From Azospirillaceae bacterium (GTDB lineage Bacteria; Pseudomonadota; Alphaproteobacteria; Azospirillales; Azospirillaceae), in contig JAPWJW010000002.1 of assembly GCA_028283825.1 (NCBI GenBank), positions 558,001-622,000 of the forward strand: a stretch of DNA of 64,000 nucleotides, written 5' to 3'. How positions within the stretch are numbered: the first letter of the stretch is position 1; each line of letters starts with the position of its first letter. Shown here one piece after another: positions 10,622 to 17,706 of this stretch. The position numbers were made by a program, and so were the translations under genes. The notes under the pieces were generated by a model. The model was not told the DNA's origin. It worked only from the letters and a program-made list of their open reading frames with translations, and made no database searches.

Positions 10622-10860
10622 TACGAAAACGCGCCGGGCTGCTGCCCGTGCCCAAGGCGGCCCCCGTCACGTGCAGGCAGTCGGCGGCACGGGGGGAAGC
10701 CGACGACGCACGCCGGTGAACATCTCGTCCGTCATGATGGATGCAGGGGGCTCAAGCCATCCGGGGCGGGGGCTATACCACCAGGCGTATTGCCCCCGGC
10801 CTATAGCAACTATTGGGGACGGAGTATATCTTGTCTGACCAGTCGAAAGGGGGGGCTTAA

Positions 10861-11124
10861 ATGGCGAATTCAGGTCAGGAGTTGCAAGTCGTCCCGCATA
10901 AGCGCGAATTGAACATGCTCGACCCGAGTGACCTGATCGATGCGCTGTATGAGGCACGGCAGGTCTGCAACGAAAAGACGACCGCCTACGCGGGGAAGAA
11001 ACTCGATATCGCCGACGTGGATGAGGCTTATCTGCAATGCGCAAAAATAGAAAACATGCTCAAGGAGTGTCTTGGGGATGGGTACATGACGATTTACAAG
11101 GCAAGATATCCAAAAATAATCTGA
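10861..11124 (+). CDS. Small hypothetical protein, 87 residues
   Basis: The ATG at 10861 follows a purine-rich GGGGGG stretch about 5 bases upstream. The product is soluble, largely helical and charged, with three cysteines (QVCNEK, LQCAK, KECLG) and no signal peptide or membrane segment. I do not recognise the family. Codon use is less GC-biased than in neighbouring genes and the following DNA is AT-rich, so the gene may be foreign or weakly constrained. It is the last gene before the IS66 insertion. Confidence 0.5.
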   Translation: MANSGQELQVVPHKRELNMLDPSDLIDALYEARQVCNEKTTAYAGKKLDIADVDEAYLQCAKIENMLKECLGDGYMTIYKARYPKII

Positions 11125-11434
11125 ATTTACCAACGAATAACACAACACTTTATTTGTGAAATTAACCAAATTCTATTAATGTAGTAAATATGCGTGTGCG
11201 CTGGTGTGGTGATTGCTATCTATTGGACGAAACTGTCTGAAATTCATCAAGCGCTGCCGCCAGGCTTCCAAAATACATCTTCGGTCATTCGCCCCGTTCC
11301 GCTCTAATGTCCCAATGGCTTGGCGGACATCATTTTAGGCCCCAGGTCCACGATTCCACTGCGGACGATGTGCATTTTTCCATAATAAATCCACCATTGG
11401 CTGTCAGTTAATTATGGACGCCATTCGTTGGTGA
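11125..11434. other. AT-rich intergenic stretch left of IS66
   Basis: About 310 bp with no convincing gene. The composition is clearly more AT-rich than the surroundings. Its last eight bases (11427-11434) are the left target-site duplication of the insertion sequence. I see no clear terminator or promoter. Confidence 0.5.
11427..11434. repeat. IS66 target-site duplication, left copy
   Basis: GTTGGTGA, identical to 14628-14635 on the other side of the element. Eight bp is the usual duplication length for IS66. Confidence 0.95.
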
Positions 11435-11456
11435 GTAAGCGCTGTTTTGCCCCCAC
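11435..11456. repeat. IS66 left terminal inverted repeat
   Basis: Starts with GTAAGCG, the typical IS66 end. It pairs imperfectly (16 of 22) with 14606-14627. Confidence 0.85.
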
Positions 11457-11509
11457 GTCGTCCGGCATCCCACGATGTGCGACGATCGGGCCTGTTGAAG
11501 GAGGCCCGG

Positions 11510-11896
11510 TTGGATCGTTTGCCCATTAATTTGCCAATCAATGAGCCCACGTCGCTTTTGGCGGAGGTGCTGGACGGACCTGAGCGTCGGCGCCGGTGGA
11601 GTGCTGAAGAGAAGGCGCGGATCGTGGCGGAGAGTAGGGAGCCGGACGCGGTGGCGAGCGCCGTGGCGCGGCGTCACGGGATGCATCGGAACCAGTTGTA
11701 TGCGTGGCGCCGGGAACTTCGCGGCGAGGAGAAGGCGGTCGGCATCACGTTCGCACCCGTGCTCGCGGAAGGGATGGCGGCGGCGACAGGTCCGGGTATC
11801 GAGATCGCCTATGCGGGCGCCGTGATCCGAGTAGGCGATGATACCGATCCGGCCCTGCTGGCGCGGGTGCTGCGCACGCTGAAGCGGCTGGGATGA
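11510..11896 (+). CDS. tnpA: IS66 accessory protein TnpA
   Basis: 128 residues from the TTG at 11510, chosen because a perfect AAGGAGG lies at 11498-11504, five bases upstream; the frame opens earlier at 11447 without a ribosome site. The N-terminal half has the helix-turn-helix of IS66 OrfA/transposase-8-type proteins (RRRWSAEEKARIVAESREPDAVA, then HGMHRNQLYAWRREL). The C-terminal half, ending ALLARVLRTLKRLG, is typical of IS66 TnpA. Its stop overlaps the tnpB start (ATGA at 11893), so the two are translationally coupled. The protein is needed with TnpB for transposition in IS66 elements; its exact role is not established. Confidence 0.9.
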   Translation: MDRLPINLPINEPTSLLAEVLDGPERRRRWSAEEKARIVAESREPDAVASAVARRHGMHRNQLYAWRRELRGEEKAVGITFAPVLAEGMAAATGPGIEIAYAGAVIRVGDDTDPALLARVLRTLKRLG

Positions 11897-12246
11897 TCAT
11901 CCCCCCGTCCGGCATCCGGGTTCTGGTGGCGACGCGGCCGGTGGACTTCCGCCGCGGTGCTGACGGCCTGGCAGCGCTGGTGCAGGAGGTGCTGGCGCAG
12001 GACCCGTTCTCGGGGACGGTCTTCGTGTTTCGCTCCAAGCGCACGGATAGACTGAAGCTCCTGGTCTGGGATGGCACCGGGTTGGTGTTGGTGTGGAAGC
12101 GCCTGGAGGCCGGCGCCTTCCGCTGGCCGCCGATCACCGACGGGGTTATGCGGCTGTCGGGCGCACAGATGGAGGCGCTGTTGGCCGGGCTGGACTGGAG
12201 CCGGTTGCACGTCCCGCGGCAGGGACGTCCGAAAGCCGCGCAATAG
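11893..12246 (+). CDS. tnpB: IS66 accessory protein TnpB
   Basis: 117 residues, the normal length of IS66 Orf2. The family signature is plain: IRVLVATRPVDFRRGADGL at the N-terminus, then PFSGTVFVFRSKRTDRLKLLVWDGTGL and LVWKRLEAGAFRWP. The start overlaps the tnpA stop as ATGA. The protein is essential for transposition in tested IS66 elements, but its biochemical role is unknown. The gap to tnpC is 61 bp. Confidence 0.95.
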   Translation: MIIPPSGIRVLVATRPVDFRRGADGLAALVQEVLAQDPFSGTVFVFRSKRTDRLKLLVWDGTGLVLVWKRLEAGAFRWPPITDGVMRLSGAQMEALLAGLDWSRLHVPRQGRPKAAQ

Positions 12247-12307
12247 CGCCGGGGCCGCAGGGGGCTATGGCCCAAGTGGCTGATTCCGTGCTATAAATGC
12301 CGCTACC

Positions 12308-13903
12308 ATGCGGATTGATCCCGACACCCTTCCGGCCGACGTCGAGGCCTTGCGCGCCCAGGTTCTGGCGCTGGCGGAGACGTTGGAGGCCGAGCGGACG
12401 GAGCGCCGACGGGTCGAGGATCTGAACGACCGGTTGCGCCACCTCATCCGCCAACTGCAGCGCATGCAGTTCGGCCCGCGGTCGGAGCGGCTCGATGCCG
12501 ACCAGCTCAACCTGGCGCTGGAGGGCGTTGAGCAGGCGCAGGCTGAGACCGAGGCGGTGGCGGAGAAGGATGATCCCGCGCTGAAGCGGCGGCGAACCGG
12601 CGAGCGCCGCAAGGCACGGGGATCGCTGCCGCCGCACCTGCCACGCGTCGAGGTGGTGGTGGCGCCGGAGAACACGGCCTGTCCCTGCTGCCGGGGCGCC
12701 ATGCATGTGATCGGCGAGGACCGGTCGGAGCGGTTGGACGTGGTGCCAGCCCGCTACCAGGTGATCGTGACCCGCCGTCCCCGCTATGGCTGCCGCGCCT
12801 GTTCGGGCGCGGTGGTCCAAGCCCCGGCACCGGCCCGCCTGATCGAAGGAGGCTTGCCGACCGAGCGGCTGGTGGCGAATGTGCTGGTCACCAAATACGC
12901 CGATCACGTTCCCCTCTACCGGCAGGCCCAGGGCTTCGCCCGGCAGGGGATAAAGATCGACCGCTCGACCTTGGCCTTCTGGGTGGGCTATGCCGCCGCT
13001 GAATTGACGCCGGTCTGGCGGGCGATGCGTGCCAACCTGTTGAACTCCGCCAAGCTGTTCGTCGATGAGACCAGGGCGCCGGTGCTCGACCCGGGCCGGG
13101 GCAGGACCAAGAGCGGCTACTTCTGGGCGCTGGCGCGGGATGACCGGCCTTGGCGGGGAAGTGATCCGCCGGCGGTGGTCTATCACTACGCGCCTGGCCG
13201 GGGTGCCAAGCATGCCGCCGCCGTGCTCGACGGGTTCGCCGGCGTCATCCAGACCGACGGCTATACCGTCTACAAGACGGTAGCGGGCCGCACCGGCATC
13301 GGGCTCGCGCATTGCTGGGCGCATCTGCGGCGGGAGTTCGTCGACATCACCAAGACGGGACCGGCACCCATCGCCGAGGAGGCGTTGCGACGGATCGCCC
13401 GGCTCTACGCCATTGAGGCGGAGATACGGGGCCGCACGGCGGCGGAACGGCGATCCGTCCGGCAGGCACGGAGCCAGCCGCTGGTCGAAGAGTTCAAGCA
13501 ATGGCTGGAGCGGCAACTGGGACGCGTCTCCGCCAAATCGACCACGGCTGAGGCCATCCGCTACGCGCTCAACCAGTGGACCGGCCTCGTCCGCTTCCTT
13601 GACGACGGGCGGATAGAGATCGATTCCAACACGGTGGAACGGAGCATCCGGCCCTTGGTCCTCAATCGCAAGAACGCGCTCTTCGCCGGTCATGACCGGG
13701 GGGCGGAGAACTGGGCGGTGATCGCCTCGCTCATCGAGACCTGCAAGCTGCAGGGCGTGAACCCGGAGGCCTACCTGGCCGACGTGCTGGCCCGGCTGGT
13801 CGACGGCTGGCCCAACGCGCGGCTGGCAGAGCTCACGCCGTGGGCCTGGGCCAAGGCGCAGGCCACCGTGACGGGGCCCATCGCGACGAGGTGTGCTGCA
13901 TGA
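12308..13903 (+). CDS. tnpC: IS66 transposase TnpC
   Basis: 531 residues, full length. An N-terminal leucine-rich helical segment (residues ~15-75) is followed by a zinc-binding region with CPCC near residue 120 and CRAC near 160. The DDE catalytic core follows: Asp in FVDETRAPV (~251), Asp in [13 protein letters not shown] (~317) and Glu in [11 protein letters not shown] (~443). The C-terminal IS66 domain ([30 protein letters not shown]) is present. The stop codon overlaps the start of the passenger gene (ATGA at 13900). It catalyses cutting and joining of the element ends. Nothing essential appears missing. Confidence 0.95.
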   Translation: MRIDPDTLPADVEALRAQVLALAETLEAERTERRRVEDLNDRLRHLIRQLQRMQFGPRSERLDADQLNLALEGVEQAQAETEAVAEKDDPALKRRRTGERRKARGSLPPHLPRVEVVVAPENTACPCCRGAMHVIGEDRSERLDVVPARYQVIVTRRPRYGCRACSGAVVQAPAPARLIEGGLPTERLVANVLVTKYADHVPLYRQAQGFARQGIKIDRSTLAFWVGYAAAELTPVWRAMRANLLNSAKLFVDETRAPVLDPGRGRTKSGYFWALARDDRPWRGSDPPAVVYHYAPGRGAKHAAAVLDGFAGVIQTDGYTVYKTVAGRTGIGLAHCWAHLRREFVDITKTGPAPIAEEALRRIARLYAIEAEIRGRTAAERRSVRQARSQPLVEEFKQWLERQLGRVSAKSTTAEAIRYALNQWTGLVRFLDDGRIEIDSNTVERSIRPLVLNRKNALFAGHDRGAENWAVIASLIETCKLQGVNPEAYLADVLARLVDGWPNARLAELTPWAWAKAQATVTGPIATRCAA

Positions 13904-14586
13904 CCATCACCTCCTCATCCACCGCCTGGCTGGGCCTCCTCACCTCGCCGGCGGCGCCGGGGAACGCGCTGTCGCCGCTGGCGCTGGAAGGCTATCTGAC
14001 CGGCGTCGTGGTGGCGCCCGACCTGATCCCGCCCAGCCGCTGGATCGCCGCTCTCTGGGGCGACGAGGAACCGGTCTTCGACAACGACGCCGACCTCAAT
14101 GCGGTGCTCGGCACGCTGATGACCCGTTACAACAGCCTCCTGAGCGAGATCGACGCCGGCCTTGAACGGCTGGAAACGGAGCGGGTCTGCGACTACCGCC
14201 CGGCCTTCCTGGACGCTGGAGAAAAGCCCACCCACCAGGCTGTCCGGGAATGGGTCTCCGGCTTCTGGCGGGCCATGGCTCTGGCGCCCGAGGGCTGGAC
14301 CGCCTTTGCCGGAGATGAACGGCTGGAGGCGGTCATCACCCCCTTCGCCGGCTTCATCGACCTCGACGACGGCGCCTTCGTCCCCGCCGAGGACATCGAC
14401 GAACGCCTCAATGAGGCCGCCGGACAAATCCCCCGCGCCATCCTCGTCCTGCACAAGATCGCCAAGATCAGAGCGGCACGCGGCCCCCGGAAGGCGGAGC
14501 CGATCCGCCAGGCCAAGGTCGGCCGCAACGACCCGTGCCCCTGCGGATCAGGCAAGAAATACAAGCGCTGCTGCGGCGCCAACTGA
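13900..14586 (+). CDS. UPF0149/YecA-like protein with SEC-C zinc motif, IS66 passenger
   Basis: 228 residues from the ATG at 13900, which overlaps the tnpC stop. An upstream start at 13840 would extend into tnpC and is unlikely. Most of the protein is the UPF0149/YecA-type helical domain ([23 protein letters not shown], then [14 protein letters not shown]). The last ~25 residues are a SEC-C zinc-binding motif ([20 protein letters not shown]) as at the end of SecA. The gene lies between tnpC and the right inverted repeat, so it moves with the element. YecA-type proteins bind zinc and associate with ribosome/Sec components; its role in transposition is unknown. Confidence 0.85.
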   Translation: MTITSSSTAWLGLLTSPAAPGNALSPLALEGYLTGVVVAPDLIPPSRWIAALWGDEEPVFDNDADLNAVLGTLMTRYNSLLSEIDAGLERLETERVCDYRPAFLDAGEKPTHQAVREWVSGFWRAMALAPEGWTAFAGDERLEAVITPFAGFIDLDDGAFVPAEDIDERLNEAAGQIPRAILVLHKIAKIRAARGPRKAEPIRQAKVGRNDPCPCGSGKKYKRCCGAN

Positions 14587-14605
14587 ACCGTCAACCGCTA
14601 TGCCG

Positions 14606-14627
14606 GTGGGGCGTACGCACCGCTTAC
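14606..14627. repeat. IS66 right terminal inverted repeat
   Basis: The complement of the left end, finishing ...CGCTTAC at 14627 and followed directly by the second target-site copy. Confidence 0.85.
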
Positions 14628-14635
14628 GTTGGTGA
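14628..14635. repeat. IS66 target-site duplication, right copy
   Basis: GTTGGTGA, identical to 11427-11434. Confidence 0.95.
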
Positions 14636-14780
14636 TCATCCGACGCCGGGAATATTGGCACCAAATCGTAAAATCGCCCGCACCGGGCGGGGGCCCGCGT
14701 GGACGCCCCGCCGCGGCCGCGTGATGGCCCCGGTGAGGCGCGACAAGAAAGGCATGGACGGTTCCGGGCGGAGCCGATAT

Positions 14781-14804
14781 TTAGTTATGTTATAACGTAA
14801 CTAA
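14781..14804. promoter_or_regulatory. Zur-box-like palindrome upstream of the ABC operon
   Basis: A 24-bp inverted repeat centred on GTTATAAC; 11 of 12 base pairs match (core GTTATGTTATAACGTAAC). It resembles the Zur operator of proteobacteria, TGTTATA-N-TATAACA. It ends 19 bp before the start codon, where a bound repressor would block transcription. A second copy of the core lies at 17149-17160. Confidence 0.7.
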
Positions 14805-14823
14805 TTTATCGCCAGGATCGCCC

Positions 14824-15492
14824 ATGCCCTTGCCACCCCTGATCCATCTGCGTGACCTGCGCCATGCGGTGGCCGGCCGCCTTGTGTTGGACCTGCCCGA
14901 CTGGCGGGTGAATTCCGGTGATCACGGACTGTTGCTGGGGCCCAGCGGCAGCGGCAAGACCACTTTGTTGCAGATCATCGCCGGCCTGCTGGCGCCGACG
15001 GCGGGGCAGGTGACCGTGGCGGGGCAGGACATGACCAGCCTGAGCGAAGGCGTGCGCGATGTGGTGCGCGGCGCCTGCATCGGCCTGGTGTTCCAGCAAC
15101 TGCACCTGGTGAACGCCCTGACGCTGGCCGACAATCTGCGGCTGGCGCAACGGCTGGCCGGGTATCCCCTGGATGACGGCCGTGTCGCCGACCTGCTGGA
15201 CCGCATCGGCCTGGGTCCTCTCGCCCAGGCCTATCCCCGGCAGCTTTCGCAAGGCGAACGCCAGCGCCTGGCCATCGCCCGCGCTGTCGTCAACCGGCCG
15301 GCGCTGGTGCTGGCGGACGAACCCACCAGCGCGCTGGACGACGGCAATTGCCAGCGCCTGCTGGATCTGATGCTGGAGCAGGCGGCCGAGAACGGCGCCA
15401 CCCTGCTGATCGCCACCCATGACGCGCGGCTGAAGACCCGCCTGTCCACCCGGCTGGTGCTGGCGTCCCCCGTTCTGGGGGCCGCGGCATGA
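14824..15492 (+). CDS. ABC transporter ATP-binding protein, LolD/MacB type, zinc-regulated
   Basis: 222 residues. Walker A is GPSGSGKTT (~38-46), the Q-loop is in VFQQLHLVNALT, the signature is LSQGERQRLAIARA (~140) and Walker B is ALVLADEPTSALD (~160). The organisation is that of the small cytoplasmic ATPases that pair with FtsX/MacB-type permeases. Its stop overlaps the permease start (ATGA at 15489). The Zur-like palindrome just upstream and the DUF3299 neighbour match the P. aeruginosa PA4063-PA4066 arrangement, a Zur-controlled cluster induced by zinc shortage. The transported substrate is unknown; a link to zinc is inferred from regulation and from the His-rich loop of the partner. Confidence 0.85.
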   Translation: MPLPPLIHLRDLRHAVAGRLVLDLPDWRVNSGDHGLLLGPSGSGKTTLLQIIAGLLAPTAGQVTVAGQDMTSLSEGVRDVVRGACIGLVFQQLHLVNALTLADNLRLAQRLAGYPLDDGRVADLLDRIGLGPLAQAYPRQLSQGERQRLAIARAVVNRPALVLADEPTSALDDGNCQRLLDLMLEQAAENGATLLIATHDARLKTRLSTRLVLASPVLGAAA

Positions 15493-16727
15493 CCGGCACC
15501 CTGGGTCCCATCGGCCTCAGCCTGGCGTATTTGCGCCGGAACCGCCTGGCCACCGGCCTGAACCTGCTGCTGCTGGCGCTGGGCGTGGCCGCCATCGCCG
15601 GCCTGGCGCTGATCGACGCCCAGATGCAGGGCCGGCTGACCCGCGATGTCGCCGGCATCGACCTGGTGGTGGGCGCCAAGGGCAGCCCGCTGCAACTGAT
15701 CCTGTCCAGCGTCTACCAGGCCGACGTGCCCACCGGCAACGTGCCGCTGGCGACGCTGGAGGATTTGCGGCGCAACCCGCTGGTGAAACAGGCCATCCCG
15801 GTGGCGCTGGGCGACAGCTATCGCGGGTTCCGCATCGTGGGCACCACGCCGGATTACCCGGCCCACTACCAGGCGGTACCGGCCGAGGGGCGGATGTTCG
15901 CCGCGGCGATGGAGGCCACGGTGGGGGCATCCGTGGCGCGGGCGGCCGGGCTGCGCGTGGGCGACACCATCGCCGGCAGCCACGGCCTGACCCCGGGTGG
16001 GGAGGTGCACGCCCACATGCCCTATACCATCGTCGGCATCCTCGCCCCCACCGGCACGGTGGTGGACCGCCTGGTGCTGACGCCGGTGGAAAGCGTCTGG
16101 GCGGTGCACGACCACCATCATCACCATGACGACGATGGCGATGGGGATGGCGACCATGCGGAAGTGCCGGGCACCCAGCCACCGCGCGAGGTGACGGCCA
16201 TCCTGGTGCGCTACGCTTCGCCATTGGCCGCCGCCCGGTTGCCGCGGGCCATCAACAGCGAAAGCGGCGCCCAGGCCGCCAGCCCGGCCGCCGAACTGGT
16301 CCGCCTGATGTCCTTGCTGGGGGCGGGGCTGGATGCCTTTCGCGCCATCGGCGTGCTGCTGGTGCTGACCTCGGCACTGGGCACCTTCGTGGCGCTGACC
16401 AACGCCTTGCAACAGCGCCGCTATGATCTGGCGGTCATGCGCAGCCTGGGCGCCAGCCGCGCCCGCATCGTTGTCCAGATCGGGGTGGAGGCGCTGCTGG
16501 TCAGCGGGACCGGAACCCTGGCCGGCCTGGCGCTGGCCCATGGCGGGCTGGCCTTGTTCGCGACCCTGTCGCCCCGGGCCCGCGACTTCGGCCTCAGCCC
16601 GTGGACGGTGGTGCCGGCGGAACTGGGCCTGCTGGGCCTGGCGGTCGCGGTTGCCGCCGTGGCGGCGGCGCTGCCGGCCATCCAGGCCTATCGCACCGAC
16701 GTGGCGCGGACGCTGGCGCAGTCCTGA
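15489..16727 (+). CDS. FtsX/MacB-type ABC permease with His/Asp-rich periplasmic loop
   Basis: 412 residues. One N-terminal membrane helix (~20-42, LATGLNLLLLALGVAAIAGLALI) is followed by a large periplasmic domain and three C-terminal helices (~275-400), the FtsX-like layout. The periplasmic domain carries a striking insertion, VHDHHHHHDDDGDGDGDHAEV, near residues 203-223, which is an obvious potential zinc-binding loop. The conserved family segment DLVVGAKGSPLQLILSSVYQ (~55-75) is present. The gene is translationally coupled to the ATPase. Zur-type control suggests a role in coping with low zinc, for example moving a zinc-binding lipoprotein or ligand. Confidence 0.85.
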   Translation: MTGTLGPIGLSLAYLRRNRLATGLNLLLLALGVAAIAGLALIDAQMQGRLTRDVAGIDLVVGAKGSPLQLILSSVYQADVPTGNVPLATLEDLRRNPLVKQAIPVALGDSYRGFRIVGTTPDYPAHYQAVPAEGRMFAAAMEATVGASVARAAGLRVGDTIAGSHGLTPGGEVHAHMPYTIVGILAPTGTVVDRLVLTPVESVWAVHDHHHHHDDDGDGDGDHAEVPGTQPPREVTAILVRYASPLAAARLPRAINSESGAQAASPAAELVRLMSLLGAGLDAFRAIGVLLVLTSALGTFVALTNALQQRRYDLAVMRSLGASRARIVVQIGVEALLVSGTGTLAGLALAHGGLALFATLSPRARDFGLSPWTVVPAELGLLGLAVAVAAVAAALPAIQAYRTDVARTLAQS

Positions 16728-16731
16728 TTTA

Positions 16732-16778
16732 GAGCGGGTCGCGTAAAGGCGGAATCGCCTTGAAGCGTGAATCCGCTC
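16732..16778. terminator. Stem-loop between convergent genes
   Basis: GAGCGG (16732) pairs with CCGCTC (16773), and an inner hairpin AAGGCG-GAAT-CGCCTT spans 16746-16761. It lies between the permease stop and the stop of the convergent small gene, so a bidirectional terminator is likely. No clear T-run is present. Confidence 0.5.
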
Positions 16779-16804
16779 GCGGACAGACTCAACTAGAGTC
16801 GGCT

Positions 16805-17113
16805 CTAGTGGCACCACTCCGTGCCGTAGGGTGTGGGATGACAGCACAGGCCCGATGCGCCCGGCGGCGCGTCAGGTCCCAGGGTGGCCTGATAGGCGCG
16901 CGCGGCCTCCCGCCATTTCTCCTCCCGCATGTTGCGGATGGCGGCGGCGGCCAGTTCCGGGTCTTCCGGCGTGGTGCTGGTCGCCCGCGGCGGGGTGGCC
17001 GGGGTGGGCGCCTGGGGCGGTGGGGCGGATGTGGTCGTCGCGTCCTGCGCCCGCGCCGTCCCGGCGGCCAAGCCTATGGCCAGCGCCATGATCCCAACGA
17101 TTGCCCTGTTCAT
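16805..17113 (-). CDS. Small secreted protein with Cys/His-rich tail
   Basis: 102 residues. I chose the ATG at 17113 because it gives a clean signal peptide (MNRAIVGIMALAIGLAAGTARAQ) and a GGGAC ribosome site; an upstream extension would run through the divergent promoter. A Thr/Pro/Ala-rich linker follows, then a helical segment (ELAAAAIRNMREEKWREAARAYQATLG) and a C-terminal tail LCCHPTPYGTEWCH with three cysteines and two histidines. The gene is divergent from the DUF3299 gene across a Zur-like box, so it is probably zinc-responsive, and the tail could bind metal. I do not recognise the family. Confidence 0.65.
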   Translation of the reverse strand: MNRAIVGIMALAIGLAAGTARAQDATTTSAPPPQAPTPATPPRATSTTPEDPELAAAAIRNMREEKWREAARAYQATLGPDAPPGASGLCCHPTPYGTEWCH

Positions 17114-17148
17114 CGTCCCGTTTCCCGTCGAAGTGCTGGAATTGAGAG

Positions 17149-17160
17149 ATGTTATAACAT
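17149..17160. promoter_or_regulatory. Zur-box-like palindrome in divergent promoter
   Basis: ATGTTATAACAT is a perfect 12-bp palindrome, followed by AACGTC. It shares the GTTATAAC core with the box at 14781. It lies between the divergent small gene (start 17113) and the DUF3299 gene (start 17195), so it could control both. The leader after each box also shares TTTATCGCCA. Confidence 0.65.
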
Positions 17161-17194
17161 AACGTCTTTTTATCGCCATCCACGGAATTGCCCC

Positions 17195-17690
17195 ATGCCG
17201 CTGCCCCACCGTCCGGTCCTGCTGCTGGCCGCCCTTCTTCCCGTCTTGATGCCGTCCTCCGCCCTGGCCTTGCGCCTGGAAAAGGGGACGGCCCCCAAGG
17301 TGCAGGACATTCCCCGGGCCACCCTGGGCTGGGACAGGATCGCCGACGTGAAGGAGGTCGAGGTCAAGGTGAAGAACGGCACGCGGCTGCGCGCCATCTT
17401 CGGCCCGAACGTGCAGCATATGGCGGGGCAGAGCCTGACCCTGGGCGGCTATATCATCCCGCTGGAACAGACGGAGCGCTCCACCCATTTCCTGTTGAGC
17501 GCGCTGGCCCCCAGCTGCCCCTTCTGCCCGCCGCCGGGCGCGGCCGACGGTGGTGGAGGTACGCACGACGGTGCCGGTCACCGTCAGCTATGACCTGGTG
17601 GTCGTTACCGGTACCGTGCGCCTGACGCCGGATGACGAGAATTGCCTGTATTATCATCTGGACGGCGCCAGCCCCCAATCCGGGGGCTGA
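17195..17690 (+). pseudogene. DUF3299 protein gene with one-base frameshift
   Basis: The frame from the ATG at 17195 encodes a signal peptide (LLLAALLPVLMPSSALA) and a DUF3299 domain (LGWDRIADV, LGGYIIPLE, FLLSALAPSCPFC). After GAAD near 17548 it runs into an unrelated Gly-rich tail and stops at 17593. Shifting by one base at 17549 restores the expected end: VVEVRTTVPVTVSYDLVVVTG...DDENCLYYHLDGA, with a stop at 17688-17690. The gene therefore carries a single extra base, either a true inactivating mutation or an assembly error. Repaired, it would give ~164 residues, normal for the family. DUF3299 proteins accompany Zur-controlled ABC systems such as PA4066. Confidence 0.75.
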
Positions 17691-17706
17691 CGGCTCGGGC
17701 GGCCGG

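Larger units (their letters stand above)
11435..14627 (+). mobile_element. Complete IS66-family insertion sequence, 3,193 bp
   Basis: The left end begins GTAAGCGCTG...GCCCCCAC at 11435. The complement of the right end begins GTAAGCGGTG...CGCCCCAC at 14627. Sixteen of the first 22 positions match, including the first seven. Exact 8-bp direct repeats flank it. The element holds tnpA, tnpB and tnpC in the usual order plus a fourth gene, a SEC-C/UPF0149-type protein, which lies inside the inverted repeats and is therefore a true passenger. All four frames are intact, so the element may be active. It sits just upstream of the Zur-box-controlled ABC operon. Confidence 0.95.
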
